From positions 556,763 to 620,762 of the forward strand of contig NMRB01000098.1 of assembly GCA_002633025.1 (NCBI GenBank): a stretch of 64,000 nt of DNA, given 5' to 3'. This document shows, piece by piece, positions 31,672-42,968 of this stretch. The translations under genes were made by a program, and so were the position numbers. Each line of letters starts with the position of its first letter. Position 1 is the first letter of the stretch. The notes below the pieces were generated by a model that was not told the DNA's origin, made no database searches, and saw only the letters and a list, made by a program, of their open reading frames with translations. The DNA comes from Notospermus geniculatus (taxonomy: Eukaryota > Nemertea > Pilidiophora > Heteronemertea > Lineidae).

Positions 31672-32716
31672 CAGTCTTGTTCGTATTAATATCAACACCT
31701 ACTATCTCAAATATCTCATAAACCACCAAACCAATTGAAATGCAGTTTTCTGCATAAGGTCGGAAATCTTGTTGACTACAACTGGGCATCAGTGTTTTTG
31801 CGCAAGATTCACTTCTTCATTGCGTAATCTGTCATTGAAAAAAGGTCCAAAAACAAACTTTTTTGTTTCTGGATTTTTCACCAAAATTCCTTGGCCAGAA
31901 TGAAGTTATGCCAAAATAAAGGTGATTTAGCAAGTTACTGTCAAAATACGTCGTTTAGTTTTTGAGAAATTGACGTTTTTGTAAAGCTATATCAACACCA
32001 CTTGTGTTCCACTACCAACAACTTATGAGACGGCCCCTACATAATAATGCAAACCATACACCATGCATGGGTCACTGTATAGGCAGAGATAAATGTTGTG
32101 ACCTGTACTGGTTATTCATGACATTGTATTGCAAAAAGTAACAGGCATTGAGAAAGAACTTAGTAGCCTTTGTCATCTTTGTTTGAAGTTAACCAGTGCA
32201 TGAATTGGTCACTAAAGCCTCCACACACTTGAAAAATTACTATGTAACACTTTTGCCACATAGGACTCAGCGCTGTTCTATAGATCTATGGATTTTGTAT
32301 GCACTGACGGCCTACACAAGGGACATGAAGTATGGTTTGCATTATTATGTAGGGACCGTCTCATAAGTTGTTGGCAGTGGAAGACAAGTGGTGTTGATAT
32401 AGCTTTACAAAAACGTCAATTTTTCAAAAACTAAATGGCCGATTTTGACAGTAACTTGCTAAATCACCTTTATTTTGGGTTAACTTCATTCTAGCAAAGG
32501 AATTTTGGTGAAAAATCCAGAAACAAAAAAGTTTTTTTTGGACCTTTTTTCAACGACAGATTACGCAATGAAGAAGTGAATCTTGTGCAAAAACATTGAT
32601 GCCCAGTTGTAGTCAACAAGATTTCTGACTTTAGGCAGAAAACCACATTTAAATTGGTTTGATGGTTTATGAGATATTTGAGATAATCGGTGTTGATATT
32701 AATACGAACAAGACTG
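31672..32716. mobile_element. TA-flanked foldback with Tc1/mariner-like CAGT ends
   Basis: The 1045-bp element is an almost complete palindrome: each arm is about 350-370 bp and the centre holds about 300 bp of other sequence. It begins CAGTCTTGTTCGTATTAATA and ends with the inverted form. TA stands on both sides (31670-31671 and 32717-32718), as with Tc1/mariner insertions. No transposase is encoded. Confidence 0.9.
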
Positions 32717-33023
32717 TACCTGGCTTCCATCGTAAACAAGAATCCTGCTCTAAAAGCCTTCCACTGTGATTGGTATGAGCAAAATGTTCGTCATATTGGC
32801 CTAACGCGTGCATTTTGGAAATTGGCATCAAAATTACGAAGTCACCATAGGTGACCAGCCATTCATCAAAACCACAATGCCTTATCTTTCATATAATATG
32901 TTTACTACATTCGGAAAAGGGGTTGGGACAGAATTATTCTCATTTTTGTGCCCAACAAATATATTCGTCTGCTATACCGGAAGTAGGTGCATAGCGTACG
33001 ATAAAATATGAGTCACCAGCGTG

Positions 33024-33523
33024 GGGTAGGGCTAGTCGCGCCTGGTCCGAGCAAGCCCCGATGACGCAGTTCCGGTGTAAACGAACGATGTAGAGCCTGT
33101 TCCGAGCTAGCTCGTGAAAGTAAACGAATGCGGTACATGTTTACACGGAACAGGAAGTAACCTACCGAAAGTGCGGTTGTGAAAACTTTTCTGATTGGAT
33201 GTCAAACTGGCTCTTCTCCCTATCGATGTTTCTCGTGTTTTAACGACAAATTATTATATTATTATATATTGTGATGACAGCAGTGGGGGTGAGTATAGTA
33301 AACGGCACAATCCGCTGCGAGTGGAATTTATGAGGGAAGGTCAAGGGTGAAGGGAGCGTAGTTCGAAGGGCGGAGTGACTGTAGGCCTTGATATGTCAAG
33401 ATGGAGGAAGAGCGCGGAACTGCTGTCATGTTAGACAGAAAACATGCTAAAATGTTTGGCATGTTAGGCCAAAATTACGACCGAAATGGCAGCCGCTTTG
33501 CCCTCAAGAAAATCGTGTACAAC
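33024..33523. other. No gene seen; minor inverted repeat
   Basis: AGTTCCGGTGTAAACG near 33069 is matched in inverted form near 33139 (TGTTTACACGGAACA). I see no other structure and no supported coding region. Confidence 0.5.
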
Positions 33524-33532
33524 AACTCTTAA

Positions 33533-33959
33533 GCTGAATCGGTTAATGTCGTCCTGGGTACACTTCATTATTACCCTTGGTATTCTGGGTAATCATTTTT
33601 GTTACTCAGGATGATCCTGGGTATAAATAAGGTACCTTAACATTACCCAGTTTGAAATCCGCGCCATTTTCCACCTGCGCTCGAGGTACGGTACTATCTT
33701 ATTCTAGCCCGCCACGAATTTATACACCTGCATTTTGACGTGGTGATTGTCAGCAGCTGTCAAAATGGCAACTCGCGTTAAAGACCGCCATTTACAGGCG
33801 TATTTGCAATCTATTCCATCCTACGGCGCAGATTGTAAAACTGGGTAATATTAAGGTACCTTATTTGTACCCAGGACGATCCTGGGTAATAAAAAGGATT
33901 ACCCAGGATTACCCTGGGTAATAATGAGGTGTACCCAGGACGACATTAACCGATTCAGC
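33533..33959. mobile_element. Palindromic MITE, family 1 copy C (degenerate 9-bp TSD)
   Basis: The 427-bp element has ends GCTGAATCGGTTAATGTCGTC and the inverted form, and the same ACCCAGGAT/ATCCTGGGTA palindromes as copies A and B. The flanks AACTCTTAA (33524-33532) and AACTCTAAC (33960-33968) fit a 9-bp duplication with a 1-base indel. Its middle differs from copies A and B, so it is an older or shorter subfamily. Confidence 0.88.
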
Positions 33960-33968
33960 AACTCTAAC

Positions 33969-34890
33969 GGAGGTTGAAAATTAATTTGACGTAATTTGCT
34001 AATGCCATCTGCATCTTGGTAAGCAAGTTCGAAGATATCAAGGGCGTCCATACCGCAGAATAACTGAATGCAAGACTGTTGGAATGGTTAAACGCACGAA
34101 AAACAACCCCCCTACCAATGTTTAGCGAATTTCTTTGTTCTGAAATCGAGCGATTAACCGCGCATGTCTACCGAGACCACGCGCAACTGAACGCTTGATT
34201 CGTAAATACGCGCTTTAGGTTTTGCGATTTTAACAGTCACGCGCGATTAGGGTAAAATCGTGCTTCCTAAATACGGCCCAAAGTGTTTACGTGACGTAGA
34301 CTTAAAAAGTATTTGCAAATACTCGTCATGTAATGGAAATAGTACGTTTTTATGGTTTTTAAATAATGAAAATGCACTTGCAAATAATGAAATTGCCGGA
34401 TGTCATTATTTGCAAAAATTGATATTAAAAGTTTCAAATTATTTGCAAGTAATTTAATTGCGCGTTTTCTTGATTTTGAAATAATGGCAATGTACAGTTT
34501 TCATGGTTTGGAAATAATTTATTTTGCTGTTGGGTGGTTTGGAAATAATAATGTAACATCACAAGTATTTGAAATAATAAAATTAGAAAATGTAAGTTCG
34601 AAACATGTGTAGAGGTAGTGTCAATGAGAAAATAAGGTAAACATTGGCTGAAGTTCCAATGATGTATTCCTTAAACCGGTTTTCTGTTTTACGACATTTC
34701 AAAAGTGAATACAGAATGAGACAAATTACATTATATACATGAAGTTGTTGTCATGTTACCCAGAGGAATCGGAACCAGTCATAGTTGGTTCAGGCCTCTG
34801 GGCGGCTTGATATGTAGGCCTATGAGTAGGCCCATGTGTGGATTAATTGTAACATCGACAACACTGGCTTGGCATAGGCCTAGATTGATG
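33969..34890. other. AT-rich stretch, no supported gene
   Basis: 34.28-34.60 kb has many copies of ATTTGCAA/TTGCAAAT and GAAATAAT motifs. Two short open frames here reflect the AT-rich repeats. I see nothing else. Confidence 0.5.
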
Positions 34891-34950
34891 GGATGTGGAC
34901 ACCCGAACCATGGAGGGGTGTACCTCTCCATGGTTCGGGGAACCACATCC
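34891..34950. repeat. Hairpin with CCGAACCATGGAG arms
   Basis: GGATGTGG...CCGAACCATGGAG pairs with CTCCATGGTTCGG...CCACATCC around a short loop. No coding capacity. Confidence 0.8.
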
Positions 34951-35105
34951 TGGAACTCCACGTGTATTGGCTACGTCATAAAGACTACGCCACTACCCCT
35001 GGAAGCTTTCGCATGAATTTCTGTATTTGACCCACATCGGGAAATCAATGTACCAATCAGAGCCCTCCTGAGATTTGCCCGTTAACCTCGCCTGCAGGTT
35101 TTGGC

Positions 35106-35333
35106 ATGATACCAACTAAACTCTTCAGTAGGACAATCTACTTGCGTATCAACTGGGAACGAGGTAACAGAAAACAACATGGCGAATGCTACAGAATGAC
35201 AGCGAGCGATTCGCGATTTCAAGGCCTAATTTTCCGGATTCAAAGCTTGAATCCGCTGCAACGACAGGCAAGGAATACTTTTATTGATGGAAACAATGTA
35301 CTCGTGTGTACAAAAATGGGAAGCAGCAAGTGA
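35106..35333 (+). pseudogene. Relic of a RecQ-like helicase N-terminus (third copy)
   Basis: The frame ends LNPLQRQARNTFIDGNNVLVC followed by TKMGSSK and a stop. This lines up with LTTHQKEAIDALASGNDVFVS and TKTGSGKS of the intact helicase, covering the Q-motif region and a damaged Walker A (TKMGSSK for TKTGSGK). Nothing past motif I is recognisable. It is too divergent to derive from the 10-30 kb copies and represents another, older family member. Confidence 0.6.
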
Positions 35334-35945
35334 ATTGTACCAGTCGGCGCTAATATTGTCAGCCCACGTGTCCTTGCCAAGCCGTGAATTTTATTAGCTC
35401 TTCCATCGATCAGTCGTGCGGGGGATTTCCTGGTATAGGGGATTTCTTCCAATTAATGGTTAAAAATAAGGATATGTAGCAGTTCCTAAATGATAAGAAA
35501 GTCAATAAACACTATTCAATGACATATCCATTTGAAATAAACAGACTGGTTCCCCATCTTGGCTACCAAGGGTTGTGACATCGCTCCGCCCTCCGACTAC
35601 GCTCGCACAAACCCTTGGCATCTTTCGCAGTCGTCACCTGTATTTCACAGGCTGTTCTGCTGCCACCCCTCCGTTCAATTATGGATTAGGTACTATCACA
35701 TTTATATAACCATATCACAGCGGTGTTTCACATTTGACGTCAGTTTGCTTCGCAGATTGGCCGCGTCGCGCCGTTCCGGGAACATGGCGTCCAGACGAGT
35801 AATCATGGATGCAGTAAACAAAACAGAACCAAACCAAAATAAAACAAGTCTGGGAAGGCCTAATTCTTCCCTTGTCACTCCAGTGACTTTCTATAGCTAA
35901 CCATTGTTTGAAATAACTAATTGTACATTCCATTAGTGAGAATCC

Positions 35946-36140
35946 TTATAGTGCCTGATTCAGGCTTGGGTTGAATTTTCTTATGAAATGGGATTCCATA
36001 AGTTTTCTCCTTGTGTCATCTGGAGAATGCATTTTGAAAAGAGGACAAACTTTAAAACGTTTGCCTCCACAGGTGTCAAAGTGTTCAGATACAGATTGAA
36101 TTCTCAAGTTTGGGTTATTTATATGTGATTTGTGGAGATT
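35946..36140 (-). pseudogene. Penelope-like element fragment (GIY-YIG nuclease C-terminus)
   Basis: On the minus strand an open stretch reads SVSEHFDTCGGKRFKVCPL, then HSPDDTRRKLMESHFIRKFN, and stops at 35946. The spacing of SxHF, a D-D/R stretch and RxxxESxxIxKxxP fits the C-terminal half of the GIY-YIG endonuclease of Penelope-like retroelements. The GIY-YIG motif itself and the reverse transcriptase are absent. Confidence 0.55.
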
Positions 36141-37340
36141 AATAATTTACAAGAAAATTTACGATTTGAAATAAAGTTTTCATCTACGTTATATTATTAC
36201 ATGTATTACCAAATAAAGGGATTATATCAAATAATTTTATCAAATGATTTAATTCCCACACGGCACATCATAATTTCCTGGCCGCGCCATCTTCGGTTTG
36301 AAATTGGCTTTGTTATCTCAGCAGAAGGTGAGCATTATCCGTATCCGAGCCGGTGTGAAAGGAACCCAAGTCCCTCTGGAATCAAAGTCCGGTCTTACAA
36401 TTGTTTGTCGGATCTACATTCCTAGGACGCTGACTCCTGTCACACTTGTTATCATCGGATAGTATAGGGTGTTGTTCATCCTGCGGGAACACAGCTTTCG
36501 AATCTCATGTCCAGTCCCTGTGGACAAATCCGGGTCGACGCGGATGAGCAGACAACACAAAAACGCATCTCCCAATAGTTTTCTTCGCCTCTGTATTCAG
36601 CACCTATGATGACATTTGCACCCTGTTTGCCCCTCTTGCCAATAAGTGCCCGAAGAAGATGACAGACTTGGGTCTCGGTTGTACATGCCCCTTCAAACCC
36701 AGCCACGTGAGGTTCGAAACGAACGACATCGATCTACCAGCTATTCCATCTTCGGTCAAATGGTTTGCCAGCGTGAGTATTACCTGGTCGGGTTTTTACC
36801 TCTCGCCGAGGCGGACACTGCTGTGCAAACGGGACTTTTGTGCCATATTGAACGTCTTGCACGAGAGTCTGGATCGTAGAATCAGACGGTGGGGGNGGGC
36901 AGGGGGAGGGCAGACGACCGTGGAATTCAGCGAACATATTGACAACACGTGTCCAATTCTTGGCCGTACAGCCTCAGGCGGACGTGCCGAGGGGACCAGG
37001 GCTGGGATTGGGTGGCACTTCAAACTTGTTGAAATTGCTGCATTTCTACTTGTATTTTTCAGGGGAATTTCTGGGCCAAGGCCAAGTTGTATTCAGAAGG
37101 TCGGGTTGTGTCATGTTTCACAACCTATTTTTCCATCGCTTAATTCACACGGTTAGCTGTCTGCTAGTTTTTGAACAAGTGATGTCAATTTTGGCGGCAA
37201 TAAAGAGGATATCGTCATAGATGTCTCGTTGTTGTGTCTTCAGTCCGTCCGCCGTACGGCGCTCCTCCTCGTGAGGATCGTCTGGTGCTGATTATTCTTA
37301 TTGGGTCGTTTTCATAAAGCGGCCCTACCATTAAACCGTC
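36141..37340. other. No supported gene; one ambiguous base
   Basis: An open frame at 36659-37156 crosses an undetermined base (36896) and poly-G tracts and has no recognisable domain. I see no repeats I can define here. Confidence 0.5.
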
Positions 37341-37344
37341 TTAG

Positions 37345-37483
37345 GCTGCGTTTAGCTGACATGCGGAATGCGGTATAGGGACGCGGAAACCCTGGCGGAA
37401 AGATATGTTGTATGCGAAAATGCATTGCATTTTCCCCTTCCGCGTTCCGCAATCCGCATTCCGCGTGTCAGCTAAACGCAGCT
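37345..37483. mobile_element. Short MITE, family 2 (GCTGCGTTTAGCTGACA ends)
   Basis: Inverted ends GCTGCGTTTAGCTGACA and TGTCAGCTAAACGCAGC flank a GC-rich centre (CGGAATGCGG and its complement). TTAG is found on both sides. A related copy lies at 51548-51672, with TTAA on both sides. No coding capacity. Confidence 0.85.
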
Positions 37484-37598
37484 TTAGATCGGTTCCATGT
37501 ATGGTCAGTCAGTGTACTTGGAACCTGCCTAAGACGGTTCTAACGATCGAGCCACTTCTCTGCAACGTCTCTGCAACTTGCTCCTGAATCTCACCAGC

Positions 37599-37625
37599 NN
37601 NNNNNNNNNNNNNNNNNNNNNNNNN
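37599..37625. other. Sequence gap (27 N) next to a poly-G tract
   Basis: Undetermined bases followed by a run of 12 G. The gap size may be arbitrary. An inverted repeat with AACGCTCGAAAGCATTGTT follows at 37.69-37.76 kb. No gene is visible from 37626 to 38090. Confidence 0.95.
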
Positions 37626-38152
37626 GGGGGGGGGGGCACAGAACAATTTGTATCGGAAATCATACGAGAGAAGACTAAAAAAAAACGCTCGAAAGCATTG
37701 TTTTTTTCCGCGCCGTGACCAACGCCGCGAAAAGACAACAATGCCTTCGAGCGTTTCTGCGCACGGAAACGTTCCAATTAAATGGAAAGCCGCCCTAAGG
37801 ACAATTCATACTTGCTCGCGGACGTCAAGCGCATGAAACTGATCGCAGGTTTCCAAGGCGTGAATGTGCACACACATTGAAACTGACCATAGTCGGCGTA
37901 AAATCCGGACGGAGTATGAACCAAACCTAAAGGCCTGAACCCACTGTCGCGTTTTCCCGCCGCGGTTTCATCATTGCCCGACAAATTCTTTGTTATACAT
38001 GTATTCTCGGTCCACTGCCTTTCAACAAAGCATTTTCTGCCGCTGCGTTTTCCCAATGCCTTAAAGCCTAGCGCACATGTCCGACAAAGCCCAATCCGTT
38101 AGGGGTGTTTTTAAAGTCGACTGACCTGGCTGAATGACGAGTCGACAGCGTT

Positions 38153-40154
38153 TGTTTGTAAGATATTTATTAATTACTAAATAAAAGATACAAGGAGTAG
38201 GTAATCAGGGCCTAGGCGCTAGCATTATCAGGCTCTGATTTACAAAATTAATTACAAGAAGTTATTAGATGGCAACTTAATATACACAGACAAACTTAAT
38301 TACAAGTGGTAATATAATGGCAACTTAATATACAGATAATGACAAACAAAATACAGCTTATTGAAAACGAGAAAGAAAAGAAAGATAAATCAAACTAGAC
38401 CAAGGAGTATGGCAAGGCGTGTGAGCAAGGGGGACCATTAGCCACATGAAAAGTAGTTGTATGGAGGGCAAGAAATGAGAGAGAGAGAACACGATGTGAA
38501 CTGCATAAATCTGAGTACAAATAAGATGACGAAAGAGAGTAAGCAAAAGAGAGAGAAAGAGAGAGAGACAAAGGTAACACTGACTATAGATTGAAAATCA
38601 AAAGTCCTTGCTGTATAAAGATGGCGGTACACTCCAACAATGCCTTATTTACAGGTTGGGGAAGAAAATCAGCTCCAAATAATAGTACATTGATTTTGTC
38701 TCTTGTGCTGAGATTGTTAAGGATTCGAATGTCGAGGGAAGGGATATAATTTAAATTATCATAGAATACTGCGCGAATATTATTCAAAAGAGGGCAATGA
38801 AAAAGGACATGAGCAGTCGTCTGGTGTCGGGCTCCACAAGAACAAGAGGGGTTCAAAACAGTCGTGAAATTATGTAAATAAAAGTGACTCCTATAGATTA
38901 GATCGCATCTACAGCGCTTGAGACAAACTTCGTATTCACGGGACAAATTAAGTTTAGAGGTGGCAGAAAAATTTTTCGGACCGTTCAGAAAAAAGTCTTA
39001 AGTTATATTTGAGGAGTTACGAGAAATTTTCTCGCGAATATTATTGGGAATGATATCCCAGAGTTTGATACAACTGGGTATAGTAGAGCGAAGAAGGAAG
39101 CGAGGCATAATCGGAAGGCGGTAGGGGTTATGACGACGTAATCCTCTATCCGGTATTGGGTTGCTGAATGAGTGAAAAAGATTTTGAATAAATCGAGGGG
39201 CCAGACCCTTTTCATTTTCATACATTAGAGTCAACTTTTTTTCTTTGCGACGATCTGCTAAATTCATCCATCCAAGACATTTGAGAACTTTACTTGTATT
39301 GGTGCCGTGAATACAACCACTAACAATCAAGGCACCCCTGTAGTGAATTCGATCAATTTTTGCTAACAGTTCCTCACTAGCTGCATCGAAGAGAATACAG
39401 CCATATTCCAAATGGGGTAAAATGAATGAAAAATAAATCTGTTGTAGATGCTTCGATTTAACAGAACGAGTTAGAAGAGATAATGGATTAAGTTTGTTAT
39501 TACATTTTACAGTAATGTTTTCAATATGTGGTCGAAAATCTAATGTAGAGTTCAATACAAAGCCCAGATGTTTATGCGTGTCGCGTCGTGGTATCAATTC
39601 ACCATTCATAGACAAATCGGGATAGAGTCTAGGTTCAAGCGTAGGAGAATGAAAAATTAATTCATTACTTTTTGAAGCTTTGAAATTTAATCTCCATAAC
39701 GTTGACCAATGGGTCAGTCGTTCAATGTCACTTTGTAATAACAAGTGGGAATGCATCACATCACTATTGCGACTAACAGGCAGAAATAAGGAAGAATCAT
39801 CAGCGTATAAATATAACTTACAATGTCTAACAGTATCCTTGATATCATTTATATATATTAAGAACAGAAGGGGTCCAAGGATTGAACCTTGTGGAACACC
39901 GCAATTAATACTACCTACAGGTGACCAATCAGAAAAAATCTGGTTGACTTTGGCACGCAACTTCCTATTTTCTAAATAAGACTTAAGTAACATAATGACA
40001 TTAGGGCCAAAGCTGTATGCCTTCAATTTATGAAGCAAGAGGAAATGGGGAATAGCATCGAATGCACCTTCTATATCTAAAAATACTGCCCGAGTATCCA
40101 TTCCAGCTTGACGATTCAGTAAGATATTATGAATGATGTCTATAAGTTGCAGCA
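38153..40154 (-). mobile_element. 5'-truncated non-LTR retrotransposon (LINE) with 13-bp TSD
   Basis: The insertion is flanked by AGTCGACAGCGTT (38140-38152 and 40155-40167). Its 3' end is at 38153 (minus strand) and is AT-rich without a long poly(A). The 5' end is cut off within the reverse transcriptase domain, as is common for LINEs. It encodes the interrupted frame described next. Confidence 0.93.
38584..40154 (-). pseudogene. Non-LTR reverse transcriptase, 5'-truncated, one in-frame stop
   Basis: The frame enters within the palm: AVFLDIEGAFDAIPH (catalytic Asp), NCGVPQGSILGPLLF and YADDSSLFL (catalytic Asp pair). It continues through the thumb and the LINE C-terminal region (HLGFVLNSTLDFRPHI). 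A TAA at 38998 interrupts it; the same frame then continues and shows a Cys-rich end (SCSCGARHQTTAHVLFHC) like the C-terminal zinc motif of Jockey/CR1-type LINEs. The apurinic endonuclease domain is missing. Reverse transcriptases of this kind copy the element RNA at the target site. The copy cannot move by itself. Confidence 0.9.
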
Positions 40155-40203
40155 AGTCGACAGCGTTGGGCCAGTCGACTTTAAAAACACCCCTAACGGA
40201 CTG

Positions 40204-40695
40204 GGTTTTCTCGGGTCGGGTGACAAACGCAGAAGGCGGAACGCCGGATTACGGACGGCGGATCTCGAAAGTCGGAATATGTGGTTGTGTAAAAAACACG
40301 AACTAAGCACCGGAACGAAGCACAGGCAAACCACCAAAATCATTAGAATTTATTCCACCTACTCATATGCCTATTGTCGCATTATCGTTATTTACAGTTG
40401 ATTCAAGGCAATAAGAAGGCTGCCAGTATCATTTTGTACACTGTAGTTGGCGTAACAACACACACATTCTGCTACATGCCAAAACAACATAAGTCATGGA
40501 AATCTTTTAAAGTTGGCTTTCTTATCAAACTCTGTATTAATTTAATGGTCATTGATTATAAGCAGTGCCTTTTAATACACACCAAAAACAACTGAAAACG
40601 TCCAAAACACGAAATACCTTCAGTGACTCTAGCAGACAGTTTCTAGGCATTAGTCATTTCTTTTGCATGCAAAAGCAGCCTAAGTCATCACAAAA
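40204..40695. other. No gene seen; GC-rich repeat fragment
   Basis: 40.21-40.26 kb (GTGACAAACGCAGAAGG...) is related, inverted, to 44.20-44.28 kb. Elsewhere I see only motifs like CCTAAGTCA that recur at 40.49, 40.68, 41.25 and 42.97 kb. Confidence 0.45.
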
Positions 40696-41235
40696 CCCTA
40701 TTAAAAAAATAGCTATTGTACCTAATGGTATCCTGTGGTATCCTATGGTACCCTATGGTATTTATGGTATTGTATGGTATGTTGCTATTGTACCCATGGT
40801 ATTTATGGTACTATGGTATTAATTTATGGTACATTGTACTTATGGTTCCCTTTTATGGTACTATTGTATTTTATGGTACTATGGTATTAATTTATGGTAC
40901 TTATGATTCCCATTTATGGTACTATGGTATGCTATGGTTCTATGGTATTAATCTATGGTACTATAGAATGTTATGGTGCAATACCATACAGCAGAACACC
41001 ATAGAAAGGGTATAAACCATAGAATAACACAACATTATTATACCATAAAAAGATTACCATAGAAATTGATGAACCATAAAGTTCTTATGGTATCATATTG
41101 GTACCATAGGGAAAAGTACCATAGACTGTTACAAAACACCATAGACAAGCACCATAGAAAATCTATGGTACATGTAATTGTCTATGGTATTCTCTATGGT
41201 ATATCCTATGGTATCGCATATTATTTTTAATAGGG
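40696..41235. repeat. ATGGTA-rich self-complementary repeat bounded by CCCTATTAAAAA inverted ends
   Basis: The first half is a loose array of TATGGTA/CTATGGTAT units; after 40980 it switches to the complementary ACCATAG, then back to CTATGGTA after 41163. The whole block is framed by CCCTATTAAAAAAAT and ATTTTTAATAGGG. It would fold into a long hairpin. Long open frames in it are products of the repeat. Confidence 0.85.
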
Positions 41236-41430
41236 AAATAGCCTAAGTCAGCAACTGTTCGGGCCAAAACCACCTAAGTCAGACTTTGGTCATTTTTGCA
41301 CTCGGGCACAAACTTTGCCTGTACATGTATTTTTCAACAACAGAGGGCAGCACCTGTAGGCAAACCATGATAAGTAGGTTGGGAAAGGTATGAGCAGCAT
41401 TGTAGAGCAACCATGTCAAAACAGCCTAAT
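41236..41430. other. No gene seen between repeats
   Basis: Contains CCAAAACCACCTAAGTCAGAC, which recurs inverted just after 42968, so the 41431-42968 element probably landed in an older repeat with this sequence. Confidence 0.4.
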
Positions 41431-42968
41431 GCCCGGTTGCTCATGTCGTTGTTACCTGAGTCAAGCTTATATCCCGAACTCGACTTCACGTAAGTAGCAC
41501 TTATGACCAGACATAAGTACAGCTTAATCGATTCCGAGTTCATTGCACAACCCGAAATAAACCTGGCATTACACAAACTCGGTTTATCAGCCTGCTTATA
41601 CGGGTAGGCCCATACAAATGCAGTGCAAACCATTAACAAGTACAGATGCAATCATGGGGAAATCGCGGAACTATTTCCGACCTTGAGAACGAAGTTTTGC
41701 TGAGTTGGTCGATGCGAAAAAGAATAAAATCGCTGAATGGCATTCACTTCATCACCTACAGGAAACTGGATGAACTGTGGTCGGAGTCGGGAAATCATCT
41801 TCGAAAAACAATGTCCAATGTAAATGTACTGCAAAACTTGAAGTAGAAGCATTTGCTAGTTTTTATGAATAAAATAGCCATTAAGTCAACTTCGTCCAAC
41901 ACATCCAAATAACCGTCTGCCATCCTTGAAATTCAGCAAAAAATGAGGCATATGGTCATAAGTCGCGCTTATAACCACCCCTCAGCCGAGTTTATTATAA
42001 CAAGGGCTTAAACCCGACTTGTGATTTGAGTCCGCATGGAAAAAACGCGGAATTCCACGGTAATCCGCCAAGAATCCGAAACTGTAATTATAGCTTTTAA
42101 CAATGGAATAAACTACACACTGGCCTTAACACATGTAGGGTATAATAATAATGAAATAACACGGCCAAGCAAAGCAGTTGGAATGCGGCCACAGCGGCAT
42201 TGTTTCTGTAGCCCAACCACCTTGCTACCTCGTATCTAGGCTAGTGCCAATATGATAAGAGATAAGGGCTAGGTCCAGGAAAAACTGTACAGTGGGACCA
42301 TGGGACAAGCTGGTAGTGCGTAATAAAAACACCCTGTAACATGTAAATGTGGGCTATCAAGACATAATTTGGGGTAGGTTATTCAGAATTGGCTCCTTTA
42401 GATCGGAATATAGTACGGTAGTCTAAAACATACTAGGCCCGTTTTATTTTACCTGATATTTACCGTTCCCGGCAGGGGTGTAAGGATACTGGTTTCAGGG
42501 CTGTGAAATGGCGGCGATTTAGTATGATATCTACATTGTCCGAGAAAATTGCCAATAAAAAGAGTTAGAATCATTGGAATTTAATGAAATTCAAATATGA
42601 TATTCTCAACAAATGCCACTTGAGCCTGTGAAAATGTGAATTGGCTCCTATGTGTAGTTTTTGAATTATTTGGCAAAATGTATGTACAGTCGATGTACAG
42701 GACGTGTACAGAAAATTTAATTGTGGACCTCGCCCATAAGGGGAGGGGACGGGTTGGGATTATCCACGTGACAAGTTTCACACCAGTTAATAGTACTCTA
42801 TAAACTGCAGACCACCAAATTATGTCTAGCGGAATTCCGTGGAATTCCGCGTTTTCTCCATGCCCGATTTGAGTGCAGGTTGTGCAACGCGCTGAGAAAA
42901 TAACACCAGACGTAAGTCGCGTTTAAGTGGGGATTGGTATGACTTGAATGAGAGCTGTGCAACCGGGC
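41431..42968. mobile_element. Non-autonomous TIR element with Harbinger-like GCCCGGTTGC ends
   Basis: It begins GCCCGGTTGCTCATGTC and ends GAGCTGTGCAACCGGGC. The termini resemble the GGCCCGGTTGCACA ends of the Harbinger at 11085. No convincing target duplication is seen. The open frame at 41646-41846 has no recognisable domain. It contains the inserted element at 42032-42865. Confidence 0.65.
42032..42865. mobile_element. Non-autonomous element with 9-bp TSD (MULE-like), nested
   Basis: The ends CATGGAAAAAACGCGGAATT and the inverted AATTCCGCGTTTTCTCCATG are flanked by a perfect 9-bp duplication, GATTTGAGT (42023-42031 and 42866-42874). The duplication length matches MITE family 1. No coding capacity. 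It lies inside the 41431-42968 element. Confidence 0.88.

Larger units (their letters stand above)
30191..33023. mobile_element. TIR element, 61-bp ends starting CACGCTGGTG, 5-bp TSD GGGTA
   Basis: The left end 30191-30251 (CACGCTGGTGACTCA...) is repeated inverted at 32963-33023 with very few differences. GGGTA precedes the left end and follows the right end, a 5-bp duplication. Termini beginning CAC with a GC-rich 5-bp duplication are known for Transib elements, relatives of RAG1. I see no Transib/RAG1 catalytic core inside, so the family is a guess. Inside are a zinc-finger exon, two foldbacks and a TA-flanked foldback, which together account for most of the length. Confidence 0.85.
38094..40200. 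mobile_element. Small MITE (CCGTTAGGGGTGTTTTTAAA ends) split by a LINE
   Basis: The left end CCGTTAGGGGTGTTTTTAAA near 38097 is matched by the inverted end TTTAAAAACACCCCTAACGG near 40198. Without the LINE the element would be only about 100 bp. Confidence 0.8.

Noticed and set aside
34260-34612. Two short proteins
   Set aside because: AT-rich sequence with repeated ATTTGCAA and GAAATAAT motifs explains the open frames.
36659-37156. 165-residue protein
   Set aside because: Crosses an undetermined base, has no domain and no splice or promoter context.
40565-41015. Tyr/Trp/Met-rich open frames
   Set aside because: Direct translations of the ATGGTA repeat.
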